DNA of 64,000 bases from Cognatiyoonia sediminum (GTDB lineage Bacteria > Pseudomonadota > Alphaproteobacteria > Rhodobacterales > Rhodobacteraceae). How positions within the stretch are numbered: position 1 is the stretch's first letter; each line of letters opens with the position of its first letter. Shown piece by piece: positions 8,791-17,428 of this stretch. A program made the translations under genes and the position numbers. The notes beneath the pieces are model-generated. The model ran no database searches, was not told the DNA's origin, and saw nothing but the letters and a program-made list of their open reading frames with translations. The DNA is taken from positions 124,001 through 188,000 of the forward strand of contig NZ_FQXB01000001.1 in the NCBI RefSeq assembly GCF_900129845.1, written 5' to 3'.

Positions 8791-9211
8791 CGCCTTTGCC
8801 TGCTCTGTTAAGGTGAATTCGGGCGGCACTATTCGAACGGAATGGGCATGAATGTTTGATATCTGAAGTTGTTATAAGGTTTGCAGCAAGGACACCAAAT
8901 TTGCCTAAGTGGCCCGATTCTTTCGGGTAGGAGAATGACACGCAGATAGGTCATGAATTTTCGACAGATCGGTAGAGATCAAAAGGCCTAAGTCGTTCCT
9001 CTATTGTTTTGGTTTCCCTTGTATTTGAGAGTTTGCCGCGTTGACCGGACACCGGCTGATGATCCTAAGCATTTGAAAAAACTGTTTTTCAGAACCTCGT
9101 GTCTGAACCAGCGGTTTTGATGCAAAGGAGAAGTAGGATTTTATTTTACCACGTCCGTTCGTAAATTTTTTCCAGTGGAATTTCTTCATATTTTCCTGAT
9201 AGTATAAATTT

Positions 9212-10216
9212 GTGAACAAAGGTGAAGGTATAACAATTGGGTTCCTGATCTTTCCGGGATTTCCTATGGCGTGTCTTACGTCTTTGATCGAGCCACTGCG
9301 CGCTGCGAACGAAATTTCGTCGACAAATACTTTTTCCTGGAGACTGATTTCAGAAAATGGAATCCGTGTTCAGTCGAGTGCGTCAGTTTGGTTCGAACCA
9401 GACTTGGCGCTCGCTGAAGCCGATTCACTCGATGCAATCTACATTTTGAGTTCCCCGTCCGGTACGTTTGAAGATGCAAAGATATCCAACGGTAGATTGC
9501 GAAAATTGGAACGCCATGGATTGGATCTAGGTGCCGTCAGTGGAGGCGTCTTCCCACTCGCTCGATCTGGCTTGCTCGACGGATACACTGTGTCGGTTCA
9601 TTGGTGCTATGCTGCGGCCTTTGATGCAGAATTTCCGGATTTAGATGTGACCGATGAAGTCATCGCGATTGACCGACGCCGACTAACCGCATCTGGGGCG
9701 TCGGCTGCTTTTGACTTGGCCCTAATACTTATTGATCGTCATCTCGGCCCAGAAGTGGCGACGGAGGTTGCCTGTTGGTTCCAACACCCGCTGGTGCGAG
9801 GAGAAGGCATTACGCAAAAGGTTCCAACGGCAAATAGTATAAGTACTGACGATATGTTGCCGCGCTCCGTTCAACAGGCTGTCGCGCTGTTCAGTAGTCA
9901 TATCGAAGACCCGATCAATGTTGCAGATGCTGCTGCCGTAGTCGGTATATCGGTGCGCCAACTTGAACGAATGTTCAAGCAATCCACAGGTCAATCACCG
10001 CATCACTACTATCGTACGATCAGGATGAAAGCCGCGCGACAGCTTGTTCTCTATTCCAATGACAGTTTAAGGGACATTGCGTTGGCTGTTGGCTACTCAT
10101 CAACTGCTACCCTGACCCAAAACTATAAAGAGACCTTTGGCATTCAGCCGTCCGTGGATCGGGAAAAGGTGAATTTGTTCAGGGTACGCGAAACTCAGAT
10201 CGCGCGTTCAGCTTAA
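9212..10216 (+). CDS. GlxA-family AraC-type transcriptional regulator
   Basis: The 334-residue protein has an N-terminal DJ-1/PfpI-like domain (TIGFLIFPGFPMACL at the start, GAVSGGVFPLARSGLL near residue 110) and a C-terminal AraC helix-turn-helix pair (ISVRQLERMFKQSTGQSP and LRDIALAVGYSSTATLTQNY) at about 240-310. This GlxA/GbdR/CdhR/SouR architecture is typical of activators of quaternary and methylated amine catabolism. It sits between mgsA (divergent) and mgdD (convergent, stop codons overlapping by four bases), so it probably controls the N-methylglutamate genes on both sides. The GTG at 9212 is chosen because the conserved domain begins eight residues later; no good ribosome-binding site is seen. 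Confidence 0.82.
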   Translation: MNKGEGITIGFLIFPGFPMACLTSLIEPLRAANEISSTNTFSWRLISENGIRVQSSASVWFEPDLALAEADSLDAIYILSSPSGTFEDAKISNGRLRKLERHGLDLGAVSGGVFPLARSGLLDGYTVSVHWCYAAAFDAEFPDLDVTDEVIAIDRRRLTASGASAAFDLALILIDRHLGPEVATEVACWFQHPLVRGEGITQKVPTANSISTDDMLPRSVQQAVALFSSHIEDPINVADAAAVVGISVRQLERMFKQSTGQSPHHYYRTIRMKAARQLVLYSNDSLRDIALAVGYSSTATLTQNYKETFGIQPSVDREKVNLFRVRETQIARSA

Positions 10217-10776
10217 GCCACGGATTTTGCTGCCACTTCGATAGCATGATAAAGTGATCTTGCCGAAGCGCGTGGTCCCACCACCCGAAGTGTGTTGCCA
10301 GAATTCATTGGCGTTACGAAGCAGCCAAGTTGGTGGATAGATGTGCGGCACACATCCCCTACATTCATTTCGCGGATCGGAACGGCGCAGAGGCGTTCGC
10401 ACACGTCGGGCATTGCCGCACCTGAGATATCAAAGATAGCCCATGCGCCGGTTTGTTCTGTAACAGATGCTTTGGAAACCACAGCCGCAACGAGGTCGTC
10501 CGCGATCGTTTCGTGGGTCTCGAGTGGAGCCGTGATCATCCATTGATCTGGTCCCATCCAAAAACCGGAAAAACTGCCTTTCGAACAAGTTTTGCCCACA
10601 GCAGGCACGGACCCTATCATGGATTTCAACACCTTCTCGGTCACGGTTTTGCCGCCTTTTCGCGTGGCGATAGAAGCCAGCGCAAGAGAGTCGATTTCCG
10701 AAACGTTGATAGACCCAATGGTTGTAATCTTTGGCGTCTGACCGCCAAGAGCAGTGATCGGCGAAAGACTATGCAC
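10213..10776 (-). CDS. mgdD: N-methylglutamate dehydrogenase subunit D (sarcosine oxidase gamma-like)
   Basis: The 187-residue protein resembles the gamma subunit of heterotetrameric sarcosine oxidase, a small folate-binding (GcvT-like) fold. The start is taken as the GTG at 10776 (VHSLSPITALGG), which overlaps the end of mgdC by eight bases; a longer frame from 10824 would run 56 bases into mgdC. The C-terminal half holds the conserved pattern WAIFDISGAAMPDVCERLC and a Cys-Arg-Thr segment. It is the last gene of mgdABCD and meets the regulator gene tail to tail. Confidence 0.82.
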   Translation of the reverse strand: MHSLSPITALGGQTPKITTIGSINVSEIDSLALASIATRKGGKTVTEKVLKSMIGSVPAVGKTCSKGSFSGFWMGPDQWMITAPLETHETIADDLVAAVVSKASVTEQTGAWAIFDISGAAMPDVCERLCAVPIREMNVGDVCRTSIHQLGCFVTPMNSGNTLRVVGPRASARSLYHAIEVAAKSVA

Positions 10777-13726
10777 GGAGGCGCTCCCCCTCTGGGTCAA
10801 CGAAATGAGCGCTGACAATTTCAATTTCGGTTTCCACCTTGGTCAGTGGGCTGACGAGGCGCATTTTCTCACCCTTGCGATTGCCGCCACCTTTCACGAA
10901 ACCAAGCGCGATGTGGTGGCCTAGGATCGGGGAATAGCAGGCAGAGGTCACATATCCCTGATCGTGATCTGCATCGACGGGTCCGGTCAGGTTCATCAAA
11001 TGGGCACCGGCGGGCACGGGTTTGGACGGATCAACTGGTTTGATCCCAACCTGCATTAATACATCGTCGGTGTTCAGTCCTTCGCGCTCAGACAGGATCG
11101 AACCGATACTGTCTTTCTTTTTTGATACCATCCGGCCCATGCCAAGGTTCAGCGCTGTCGTTGTGCCATTGAGTTCGTTGCCCGTGGCATGGCCCTTTTC
11201 AATCCGCATCACGCCCAGTGCTTCTGTACCATAAGGCACGACGTCAAATTCCGCGCCTTCCTCCATGATGCGGCGCATCAAAGCGTCGCCGTAGCGAGTT
11301 GGCACAGCGATTTCATAGGCCAGTTCGCCACTGAATGAGATGCGGAACAAACGTGCGCGCAACCCACCACAGATCGTGATGTTTCCACAGGCCATAAATG
11401 GGAAGGCTTCGTTTGAGATATCGTATTCTGGATCGACGATCTTTTGCAAAAGTCTGCGAGAGTTCGGTCCGGCGACTGCGAACTGCGCCCAAGCTTCGGT
11501 GGTAGAGATCAGTTGTACGTCCATATCGGGGAAGAGGCATTGTCGCACAAATTCCATGTGGCGATAGACGCCCAAAGCGTTGGCGGTTGTCGTAGTGACA
11601 ACGAAATGATCCTCGGCCATGCGGGCGGCGGTGCCATCGTCCATGGCGATCCCATCTTCGCGCAACATCAGGCCATAACGTGTTTTGCCCACGGCGAGTT
11701 TCGCAAAACCGTTGCAATAGATTTTGTTCAGGAACTCCGCGGCATCAGCGCCCTGCACATCGATTTTACCCAAGGTGGTCACATCGCAAACGCCGACAGA
11801 TTTACGCGTTGCGATGACCTCACGGTCGACGCTTTGGCGCCAATGGGTTTCACCTTTTTGTGGGAACCATTGCGCGCGGAGCCAATTACCAACTTCGACG
11901 AACACGGCGCCTTGTTCCTTGGCCCAATGATGTGAGGGCGTTAGGCGCTTGGGGTGAAACTCCTGACCGCGCGCGCGACCGGCAAGGACCCCAATCGCTG
12001 TTGGCGTGTAGGGAGGACGGAAAATCGTCGTGCCAACTTCAGGGATCGTCTTGCCGGCCAACTCTGCCATGATGGCCAGGCCACCCATGTTCGATGTTTT
12101 GCCTTGGTCAGTTGCCATACCTAACGTGGTGTAGCGCTTAAGATGCTCCACCGAGCGGAAGCCTTCTTGATGCGACAGCTTCACGTCTTTGACGGTGACG
12201 TCGTTCTGTTGATCGAGCCAGGCCCGGCCTTTGCCTTCTTTCACGTACCAGAAAGCAGAGATGTTGATCGGCGCATCTTCGGCTTGCGGTAGCTTGGTGG
12301 TTTTGGCTTTGAGGCCGATCGCCTTCAAAGCGGATTTTGCGCCGATTACACCAGAGGCCATGGCGCCAGCGGTCGAGAAATCGCCATTCGCCGCACCGGC
12401 AACGGTCATGCCAGCCGGTAGGTCAGCACCGGGGACAAAGGCTGCAAGATCGTCGTTCCAAACGGGGCGACCGCGTTGATGGCAGGTCATATGGACGTTG
12501 GGGTTCCACCCGCCGCTCATCCCCAATGCACCACATTCCAGCGTGCGCTCTGATCCATCGGCCAATCGAACGTCTGCGAAGGTCAGACCAAGGCGACCCT
12601 TGGTGTCGATAACCTGCGCACCTACAAGCACTTCATAGTCATTGTTGCGCGGTGCATCCGCGCGTGTATCCACCACGGCAGAGATTTTCACGCCTTTCGC
12701 GTGCAAATCTGCAGCCGCGCGGTGCCCGTCATCATTGTTGGTGAAGATCGCGACGCGCTTGTCGGCGGCAACGGCCCAACGGTTCGCATAGGACCGCATG
12801 GCAGAGGCGAGCATGATGCCCGGACGGTCATTGTTCTCGAACCCGATGGGGCGTTCTAACGCGCCTGCGCAGACGACGGCTTGTTTCGAATAGATGCGCC
12901 ACAAGGTTTGGCGCGGCTTGCCCTCATCCGGCGTTGCGACATGGTCGTTGTTGCGTTCCACCGCACCATATATGCCGTGGTCAAATGCTCCAATAACCGT
13001 TGTGCGGGACATCAGGCGCACATTGGGCAAGCTGGCGAGTTCTGCGACCGTCGCTGCGGCCCAATCCGCGCCGCTGGCATCCCCGATTGTGAAGGTCTCG
13101 CTGTTCAGGCGGCCGCCCATTCGAAAATCTTCGTCCGCTAGAATGACGCTCGCCCCGGACCGCCCAGCGGTTAAAGCTGCGGCAAGTCCCGCCGGACCGG
13201 CACCGATGATCAGTACGTCGCAATGCAAAAACCCTTTGTCATAGACATCTGGGTCTTCTTTGAGCGATAGCGATCCAAGACCAGCAGCCTTGCGGATAAT
13301 CGGCTCATAGAGCTTTTCCCAGAACGCGGCAGGCCACATGAAGGTTTTGTAGTAGAACCCGGCGGTCAGAAAGTTCGACAGCCGATCATTGATGGCAAGC
13401 AGGTCGAATTTTAGTGATCCAAGCCGGTTCTGGCTGTTCGCCAAGAGCCCATTGTAAAGCTCAACCGTGGTTGCACGTGTGTTAGGTTCTTGCCGTGCAC
13501 CACCGCGGAGTTCGACCAGCGCGTTAGGCTCTTCCGATCCAGCGGAAAGTACGCCGCGCGGACGGTGGTACTTGAACGACCGCCCCATGAGGCGCACGCC
13601 ATTTGCTAGGAGGGCGGAGGCGAGCGTATCACCGGGGTGGCCGGTGTACTGTTTGCCGTCGAAAGTGAATTTCAGAGTCTGACTGGTGTCGATCTGGCCG
13701 CCGGAGATCCGATTTTGCTGAGTCAT
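10769..13726 (-). CDS. mgdC: N-methylglutamate dehydrogenase subunit C (sarcosine oxidase alpha-like)
   Basis: The 985-residue protein has the layout of the sarcosine oxidase alpha subunit. A ferredoxin-like domain lies at about 10-100 (HPGDTLASALLANG), a dinucleotide-binding domain starts at DVLIIGAGPAGLAAALTA near residue 170, and a C-terminal aminomethyltransferase (GcvT, tetrahydrofolate-binding) domain begins near residue 610 (RKSVGVCDVTTLGKIDVQG). In the pathway MgdABCD oxidises N-methylglutamate to glutamate and hands the methyl carbon to tetrahydrofolate. The ATG overlaps the mgdB stop by four bases. Homology alone would also allow sarcosine oxidase; the mgs-gmaS neighbours decide the call. 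Confidence 0.86.
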   Translation of the reverse strand: MTQQNRISGGQIDTSQTLKFTFDGKQYTGHPGDTLASALLANGVRLMGRSFKYHRPRGVLSAGSEEPNALVELRGGARQEPNTRATTVELYNGLLANSQNRLGSLKFDLLAINDRLSNFLTAGFYYKTFMWPAAFWEKLYEPIIRKAAGLGSLSLKEDPDVYDKGFLHCDVLIIGAGPAGLAAALTAGRSGASVILADEDFRMGGRLNSETFTIGDASGADWAAATVAELASLPNVRLMSRTTVIGAFDHGIYGAVERNNDHVATPDEGKPRQTLWRIYSKQAVVCAGALERPIGFENNDRPGIMLASAMRSYANRWAVAADKRVAIFTNNDDGHRAAADLHAKGVKISAVVDTRADAPRNNDYEVLVGAQVIDTKGRLGLTFADVRLADGSERTLECGALGMSGGWNPNVHMTCHQRGRPVWNDDLAAFVPGADLPAGMTVAGAANGDFSTAGAMASGVIGAKSALKAIGLKAKTTKLPQAEDAPINISAFWYVKEGKGRAWLDQQNDVTVKDVKLSHQEGFRSVEHLKRYTTLGMATDQGKTSNMGGLAIMAELAGKTIPEVGTTIFRPPYTPTAIGVLAGRARGQEFHPKRLTPSHHWAKEQGAVFVEVGNWLRAQWFPQKGETHWRQSVDREVIATRKSVGVCDVTTLGKIDVQGADAAEFLNKIYCNGFAKLAVGKTRYGLMLREDGIAMDDGTAARMAEDHFVVTTTTANALGVYRHMEFVRQCLFPDMDVQLISTTEAWAQFAVAGPNSRRLLQKIVDPEYDISNEAFPFMACGNITICGGLRARLFRISFSGELAYEIAVPTRYGDALMRRIMEEGAEFDVVPYGTEALGVMRIEKGHATGNELNGTTTALNLGMGRMVSKKKDSIGSILSEREGLNTDDVLMQVGIKPVDPSKPVPAGAHLMNLTGPVDADHDQGYVTSACYSPILGHHIALGFVKGGGNRKGEKMRLVSPLTKVETEIEIVSAHFVDPEGERLRA

Positions 13727-14010
13727 TTGCTGCGCCCCCGTGCGCGAGCCACATCGCGGGCAAGTTGGACGTCGGTGATTTCATGGGTCAGGGTGTTGCG
13801 CGTAACAACAAGCCACGACCGATCGCCGCTTTCGTGAAACCAGAGTTCTTGGTGTAAACCTGCGGGATTGTCGCGCAGATATTGATATTCATAGAAATCC
13901 TGCGCCGCTGTTTCTGACTGCCAATCAGGCCGGTCAATGAGGCTGGCATCGCCAAGATAAGTGAACTCTGACGCATCGCGTGGGCCGAGGAGGGGGTGAT
14001 TGATGATCAT
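13723..14010 (-). CDS. mgdB: N-methylglutamate dehydrogenase subunit B (sarcosine oxidase delta-like)
   Basis: This 95-residue protein occupies the place of the delta subunit between the beta-like and alpha-like genes. The delta-subunit pattern of an acidic N-terminal half, a central YEYQYLRDNPAGLHQELWFH block and a C-terminal D-T-I/T-H-E segment is present. It contains no cysteine at all, whereas delta subunits of true sarcosine oxidase begin with a CPYC-type zinc site; here the start is MIINHPLLGPRDASEF. The loss of the zinc ligands may be a trait of the N-methylglutamate enzyme. It lies 12 bases after mgdA and overlaps mgdC by four bases. Confidence 0.8.
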   Translation of the reverse strand: MIINHPLLGPRDASEFTYLGDASLIDRPDWQSETAAQDFYEYQYLRDNPAGLHQELWFHESGDRSWLVVTRNTLTHEITDVQLARDVARARGRSK

Positions 14011-14022
14011 TTCTTGTCCTCC

Positions 14023-15273
14023 TCAGTGCAGGTTGGGCTGAGCGCCCATACCTTTTTCATCGATCATCAGCCCCTTTTCGAAGCGATCAAACCGATAGGC
14101 TTTGGCGGTGGGGTGGGGGGTGTCTTTGGCCAGAAGGTGTGCAAAGCAGAAGCCAGAGGCCGGCGTCGCCTTAAAGCCGCCGTAGCACCAGCCGCCGTTG
14201 AAGTAGAGGCCGTCAATGTGAGTGCGGTCGATAATAGGTGATCCATCCATCGACATATCCATGACGCCGCCCCACATCCGCAGCAGCCGCGCCCGACCGA
14301 AGGCGGGGAAGATTGCCATGCCGCCCTCGCAAACGTCTTCGACCACAGGCAGATTGCCGCGTTGGGCGTAGGTATTGTAGCCATCGATGTCGCCACCAAA
14401 GACCAAGCCGCCTTTGTCAGATTGGCTGCAGTAGAAGTGACCTGCACCAAAGGTTACAACACCCGGCATCACCGGTTTGAGACCTTCTGACACGAAGGCT
14501 TGCAACACATGACTTTCCATCGGAAGACGCATATCAACCTTGGACATCAAGCGACTGGAAGACCCAGCCACCGCACAGCCGACCTTGCCCGCGCCGATAT
14601 ACCCGCGCGAGGTTTCGACGCCCACGACCTTGCCATTTTCGCGCCGGAAGCCCGTGACCTCGCAGTTTTGGATAATATCGACGCCACGACTGTCGGCTCC
14701 ACGGGCATAGCCCCAAGCCACTGCATCATGGCGCACAGTGCCGCCGCGATGTTGCGCCAGCCCACCTTTGATCGGGAAGCGGGCATCGTTGGTGTTGAGG
14801 AAGGGATAGCGTTCCTTAATTTGACGTGTGGTCAACAGCTCGGCGTCGGCGCCATTCAGGAACATCGCGTTGCCACGCCGGATAAAGGCATCGCGCTGTG
14901 CATCGGTATGGATCAGGTTCAAAATGCCACGCTGCGACACCATGGCGTTATAGTTGAAATCCTGCTCCAACCCTTCCCAGAGCTTGAGGGAGAATTCATA
15001 GAAAGGTTCGTTGCCATCGAGCAGATAGTTCGACCGGATGATGGTTGTGTTCCGGCCAACATTGCCGCCGCCGATCCAACCCTTTTCCAGAACAGCGATC
15101 TTCTTTTGCCCAAATTCTTTCGCCAGATAATAGGCCGTCGCCAGCCCATGCCCGCCACCGCCAATAATCACGTAATCGTATTGAGATTGCGGATCAGGAT
15201 CACGCCACGCCGGTGTCCAGCCTTTGTGGCCAGTCAGGGCTTCTTTGATCACTCTCAATCCAGAATAACGCAT
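14023..15273 (-). CDS. mgdA: N-methylglutamate dehydrogenase subunit A (sarcosine oxidase beta-like FAD subunit)
   Basis: The 416-residue flavoprotein carries an FAD-binding GxGxxG variant (YDYVIIGGGGHGLATAYYL) at about residues 33-51 and the NVGRNTTIIRSNY stretch that in sarcosine oxidase beta lies next to the flavin. Its C-terminal region ends in the FAD family motif F-N-G-G-W-C-Y-G-G-F-K-A-T-P. It is the first gene of mgdABCD, with an AAGGA ribosome-binding site seven bases before the ATG at 15273. The leader 15274-15525 presumably holds the promoter; it includes a 10-bp direct repeat ATTGGAGGCT at 15368 and 15447. Confidence 0.86.
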   Translation of the reverse strand: MRYSGLRVIKEALTGHKGWTPAWRDPDPQSQYDYVIIGGGGHGLATAYYLAKEFGQKKIAVLEKGWIGGGNVGRNTTIIRSNYLLDGNEPFYEFSLKLWEGLEQDFNYNAMVSQRGILNLIHTDAQRDAFIRRGNAMFLNGADAELLTTRQIKERYPFLNTNDARFPIKGGLAQHRGGTVRHDAVAWGYARGADSRGVDIIQNCEVTGFRRENGKVVGVETSRGYIGAGKVGCAVAGSSSRLMSKVDMRLPMESHVLQAFVSEGLKPVMPGVVTFGAGHFYCSQSDKGGLVFGGDIDGYNTYAQRGNLPVVEDVCEGGMAIFPAFGRARLLRMWGGVMDMSMDGSPIIDRTHIDGLYFNGGWCYGGFKATPASGFCFAHLLAKDTPHPTAKAYRFDRFEKGLMIDEKGMGAQPNLH

Positions 15274-15525
15274 GCGACGTTCCTTTCACGCGCATCATCA
15301 ATTTTTCAGCGTGGCTCCGTAAACATCAAATCTGACAAACATGGGTAAAAAGGCGACATCATTGGCAATTGGAGGCTGTTTCTCCGCAAAGCTTCGAGTT
15401 GCTTGCTTCGATCTCTCACCAACGACTCAATCAGGGCTTCCTGCCGATTGGAGGCTATGTAGCAAAGTCATGCTAGAGAAGCTCGCAAATTGCGATTTAC
15501 AAGTCTCGAAGTCGGGAAAACAAAT

Positions 15526-15600
15526 TGGAGCGGGCGATGAGATTCGAACTCACGACCCTAACCTTGGCAAGGTTATGCTCTACCCCTGAGCTACGCCCGC
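15526..15600 (-). tRNA. tRNA-Gly (anticodon GCC)
   Basis: On the minus strand the sequence folds into a full cloverleaf: 7-bp acceptor stem GCGGGCG/CGCCCGC, D arm GCTC...GAGC, anticodon stem TAACC/GGTTA with loop TTGCCAA, and T arm with the TTCGAAT loop. The discriminator is T and the CCA end (15528-15526) is encoded. It lies between the mgdA leader and a phosphoesterase gene, transcribed leftward relative to the plus strand. Confidence 0.97.
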
Positions 15601-15689
15601 ATACCAATTCGTGAGGCGTGATCTATAAACTGTTGACCCGCACTGCAAGTGGAAAAACGCATGAAAGCGGGAAATTGTTGGAATTCGCC

Positions 15690-16520
15690 TTAGTGCTTCG
15701 CCATTGAGTGAAGATCACTTTGAACATCCGACCCGATCCCAACATCTTCACTGTGAAATACCACGCCATTTTCCGTCAGGAGAGCCAATCCGTAGCTGCC
15801 GGGTTCGTCGAGCGAAAGTGTCGGATCGATCTTCTCAAGTTCTAGCGGTCCGTGGTGGCAGGTGCTTTTTAACATACTCCATGCCACGCCTTTCAAACTG
15901 CCGGAGATCGTGCGGTGAACGTGGCCACAAAAAAGATGCGTATTTGGGTATTGCGCGAGCAAAGCTAACAAGTCCTCGCCATCTTTGAGCTTGATATAAT
16001 CCATCCCGATGATGCCCGTATCGAACGGCGGGTGGTGGGCAAAGACCAGAGGAATGCGGCTACCCGCGCCCTCTAATGCGTCTTTCAACCACGCCAACCT
16101 CTGTGGCCCCAACATCCCCGCATGATGCCATTGCGGGTAGGGCGGGCCGTCGAGCGTATCGAGCGTGATGATCCGATGCGATGACAGATCGACAATTTGC
16201 TGGACATGTCCATCCGAGGTCACGGGGGTGTCGGAAAACACCTCCACGAAAGCTTCGCGCCGGTCATGGTTGCCGATCATTTTGATCACATGCATCGGAA
16301 TATCGGCAAGGGCAGGGGCCAGTCGTTCATATTGAGACACGCGGCCGTGGTGGGTCAAATCCCCCATCAGGATCATTGCTTCGGCATCTGAATGGCGGTC
16401 AAGGGCCGCATCACGGGCGAGGCAAAACCGTTCCAACGGATCAAGGCCAATGATTTTTTCCCCTTCATCCGTGATGTGGATGTCGGTCATGATGATGAGT
16501 TTCTTTGCGTCGCCGATCAT
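15690..16520 (-). CDS. Calcineurin-like metallophosphoesterase (CpdA-like)
   Basis: The 276-residue protein shows the whole metal-ligand set of the calcineurin-like phosphoesterase fold: MTDIHIT (Asp13, His15), MGDLTHHG near residue 51, GNHDR near 82, FAHHPP near 160 and GHVHRT near 198. This set and the length fit class III cyclic nucleotide phosphodiesterases such as CpdA, which cleave 3',5'-cAMP; other phosphodiester substrates are possible. It overlaps the end of the upstream YqhA-like gene by four bases, so they form a pair. Confidence 0.8.
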   Translation of the reverse strand: MIGDAKKLIIMTDIHITDEGEKIIGLDPLERFCLARDAALDRHSDAEAMILMGDLTHHGRVSQYERLAPALADIPMHVIKMIGNHDRREAFVEVFSDTPVTSDGHVQQIVDLSSHRIITLDTLDGPPYPQWHHAGMLGPQRLAWLKDALEGAGSRIPLVFAHHPPFDTGIIGMDYIKLKDGEDLLALLAQYPNTHLFCGHVHRTISGSLKGVAWSMLKSTCHHGPLELEKIDPTLSLDEPGSYGLALLTENGVVFHSEDVGIGSDVQSDLHSMAKH

Positions 16521-16996
16521 TTCTTATCGCCACCGGCTTTGTGAGACGTTAGGAAGTAGGTCAGACCTGCTATGACCAAGGCAATTGCTGCGCCGTACCC
16601 CAAAAGATCGCGTTCACCATCCCAACTTACAATCTGGCCGAGGAATAGAACGCCGAGCACAACGATCACGACAGCGATGAGTTTGTTTTTTAGATCGTCC
16701 AATGTTTTGATGCTGAGCCATTTCGGCACCGTGATGTTCGGACTTATGAATAATTCATAAAGCCCAATTGCGACGATGTAGAAGACGGTTCCAAGCAAGA
16801 ACAAATCGATGATTTCGATGAACTCCAGCGAGAGCGCCTTGGCGACCTTTCGTGACACTTCGCCAGTCACGATGGTTTTTTGAACGAGGTTGATCGTCTC
16901 CAGAAGGCCAAAAATCATCATGGTTGTAGCTGCAATCAACGCGCCAATCACAGCGAGGATGATTAGAAAACGGCTTGCTCCGAGTATGTTGGCCAT
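16517..16996 (-). CDS. YqhA/UPF0114 family integral membrane protein
   Basis: This 159-residue protein has about four hydrophobic segments (residues 7-30, 60-82, 107-124, 132-148) and the conserved loop F-I-E-I-I-D-L-F-L-L-G-T between the first and second. The pattern and size match the UPF0114 (YqhA) family, whose function is not established. The C-terminus is lysine-rich and should be cytoplasmic. It is translationally coupled to the phosphoesterase gene downstream. Confidence 0.8.
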   Translation of the reverse strand: MANILGASRFLIILAVIGALIAATTMMIFGLLETINLVQKTIVTGEVSRKVAKALSLEFIEIIDLFLLGTVFYIVAIGLYELFISPNITVPKWLSIKTLDDLKNKLIAVVIVVLGVLFLGQIVSWDGERDLLGYGAAIALVIAGLTYFLTSHKAGGDKK

Positions 16997-17041
16997 AGCG
17001 CCCTCCCTTCACGAAGTTGTGGTCAGGAGAGAGGGATCAAG

Positions 17042-17428
17042 TCAAGCGTTTTGAAACTGGATCAAGTCCCAACGGTTGCCGAAGGGATCGCGAAAAACGG
17101 CCACGATTCCATAAGGTTCATGGCGCGGCTGTTCTTCAAATGACACACCGTTAGATGTCATTCGCCGATGATCGCGTTCAAAATCATTGGTTTCGAGGAA
17201 CAGCCAGACGCACCCGCCACCTTGATTTCCAATAGCCGCTGCTTGGTCGTCATCCGCTTTCGCAAGCAGGAACTTCGTTTCAGCACCAGCGGGTGCCACG
17301 CGTACACAGCGTTTGCCTTCCCCTAAACCGGTATCTTCTAAGAGCCGAAAACCCATTTGGCCCACGAAGAACGCAATACCTTCGTCATAGTCGGGGACCA
17401 AAATTGACAGAAGTGCGAGGCGCTGCAT
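17042..17428 (-). CDS. VOC (glyoxalase/bleomycin resistance) superfamily protein
   Basis: The 128-residue protein has two beta-alpha-beta-beta-beta modules, with the opening LALLSILVPDYDEGIAFFV and the closing FRDPFGNRWDLIQF typical of the vicinal oxygen chelate fold. The latter supplies an acidic metal-binding position. The ATG at 17428 shares its A with the TAA stop of the MAPEG gene (TAATG), so the start is firm; a frame open far upstream of it has no homology. It is the last gene of the pyruvate carboxylase operon. Substrate unknown. Confidence 0.82.
   Translation of the reverse strand: MQRLALLSILVPDYDEGIAFFVGQMGFRLLEDTGLGEGKRCVRVAPAGAETKFLLAKADDDQAAAIGNQGGGCVWLFLETNDFERDHRRMTSNGVSFEEQPRHEPYGIVAVFRDPFGNRWDLIQFQNA

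Larger units (their letters stand above)
8655..9211. promoter_or_regulatory. Divergent regulatory region between mgsA and the GlxA/AraC regulator
   Basis: This 557-base interval is clearly richer in A and T than its neighbours and holds no convincing gene; a 72-codon minus-strand reading frame at 9001-9219 has no recognisable features. It must contain the promoter for mgsA (leftward) and for the regulator gene (rightward). Notable elements are an inverted repeat CTTAATCATTAAG at 8665-8677 inside the mgsA leader, a 12-bp palindrome at 8779-8790, an A/T tract at 8762-8772, and a TATAAA at 9203-9208 only four bases before the regulator GTG. Its length suggests more than a simple promoter pair. 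Confidence 0.6.

Noticed and set aside
9001-9219. 72-codon minus-strand frame in the mgsA-regulator gap
   Set aside because: Low-complexity, basic and aromatic composition, no ribosome-binding site, no recognisable family, and it overlaps the regulator start.
15341-15589. 82-codon plus-strand frame containing GAGDEIRTHDPNLGK
   Set aside because: This peptide is the translation of the reverse strand of the tRNA-Gly gene, a known source of false proteins.
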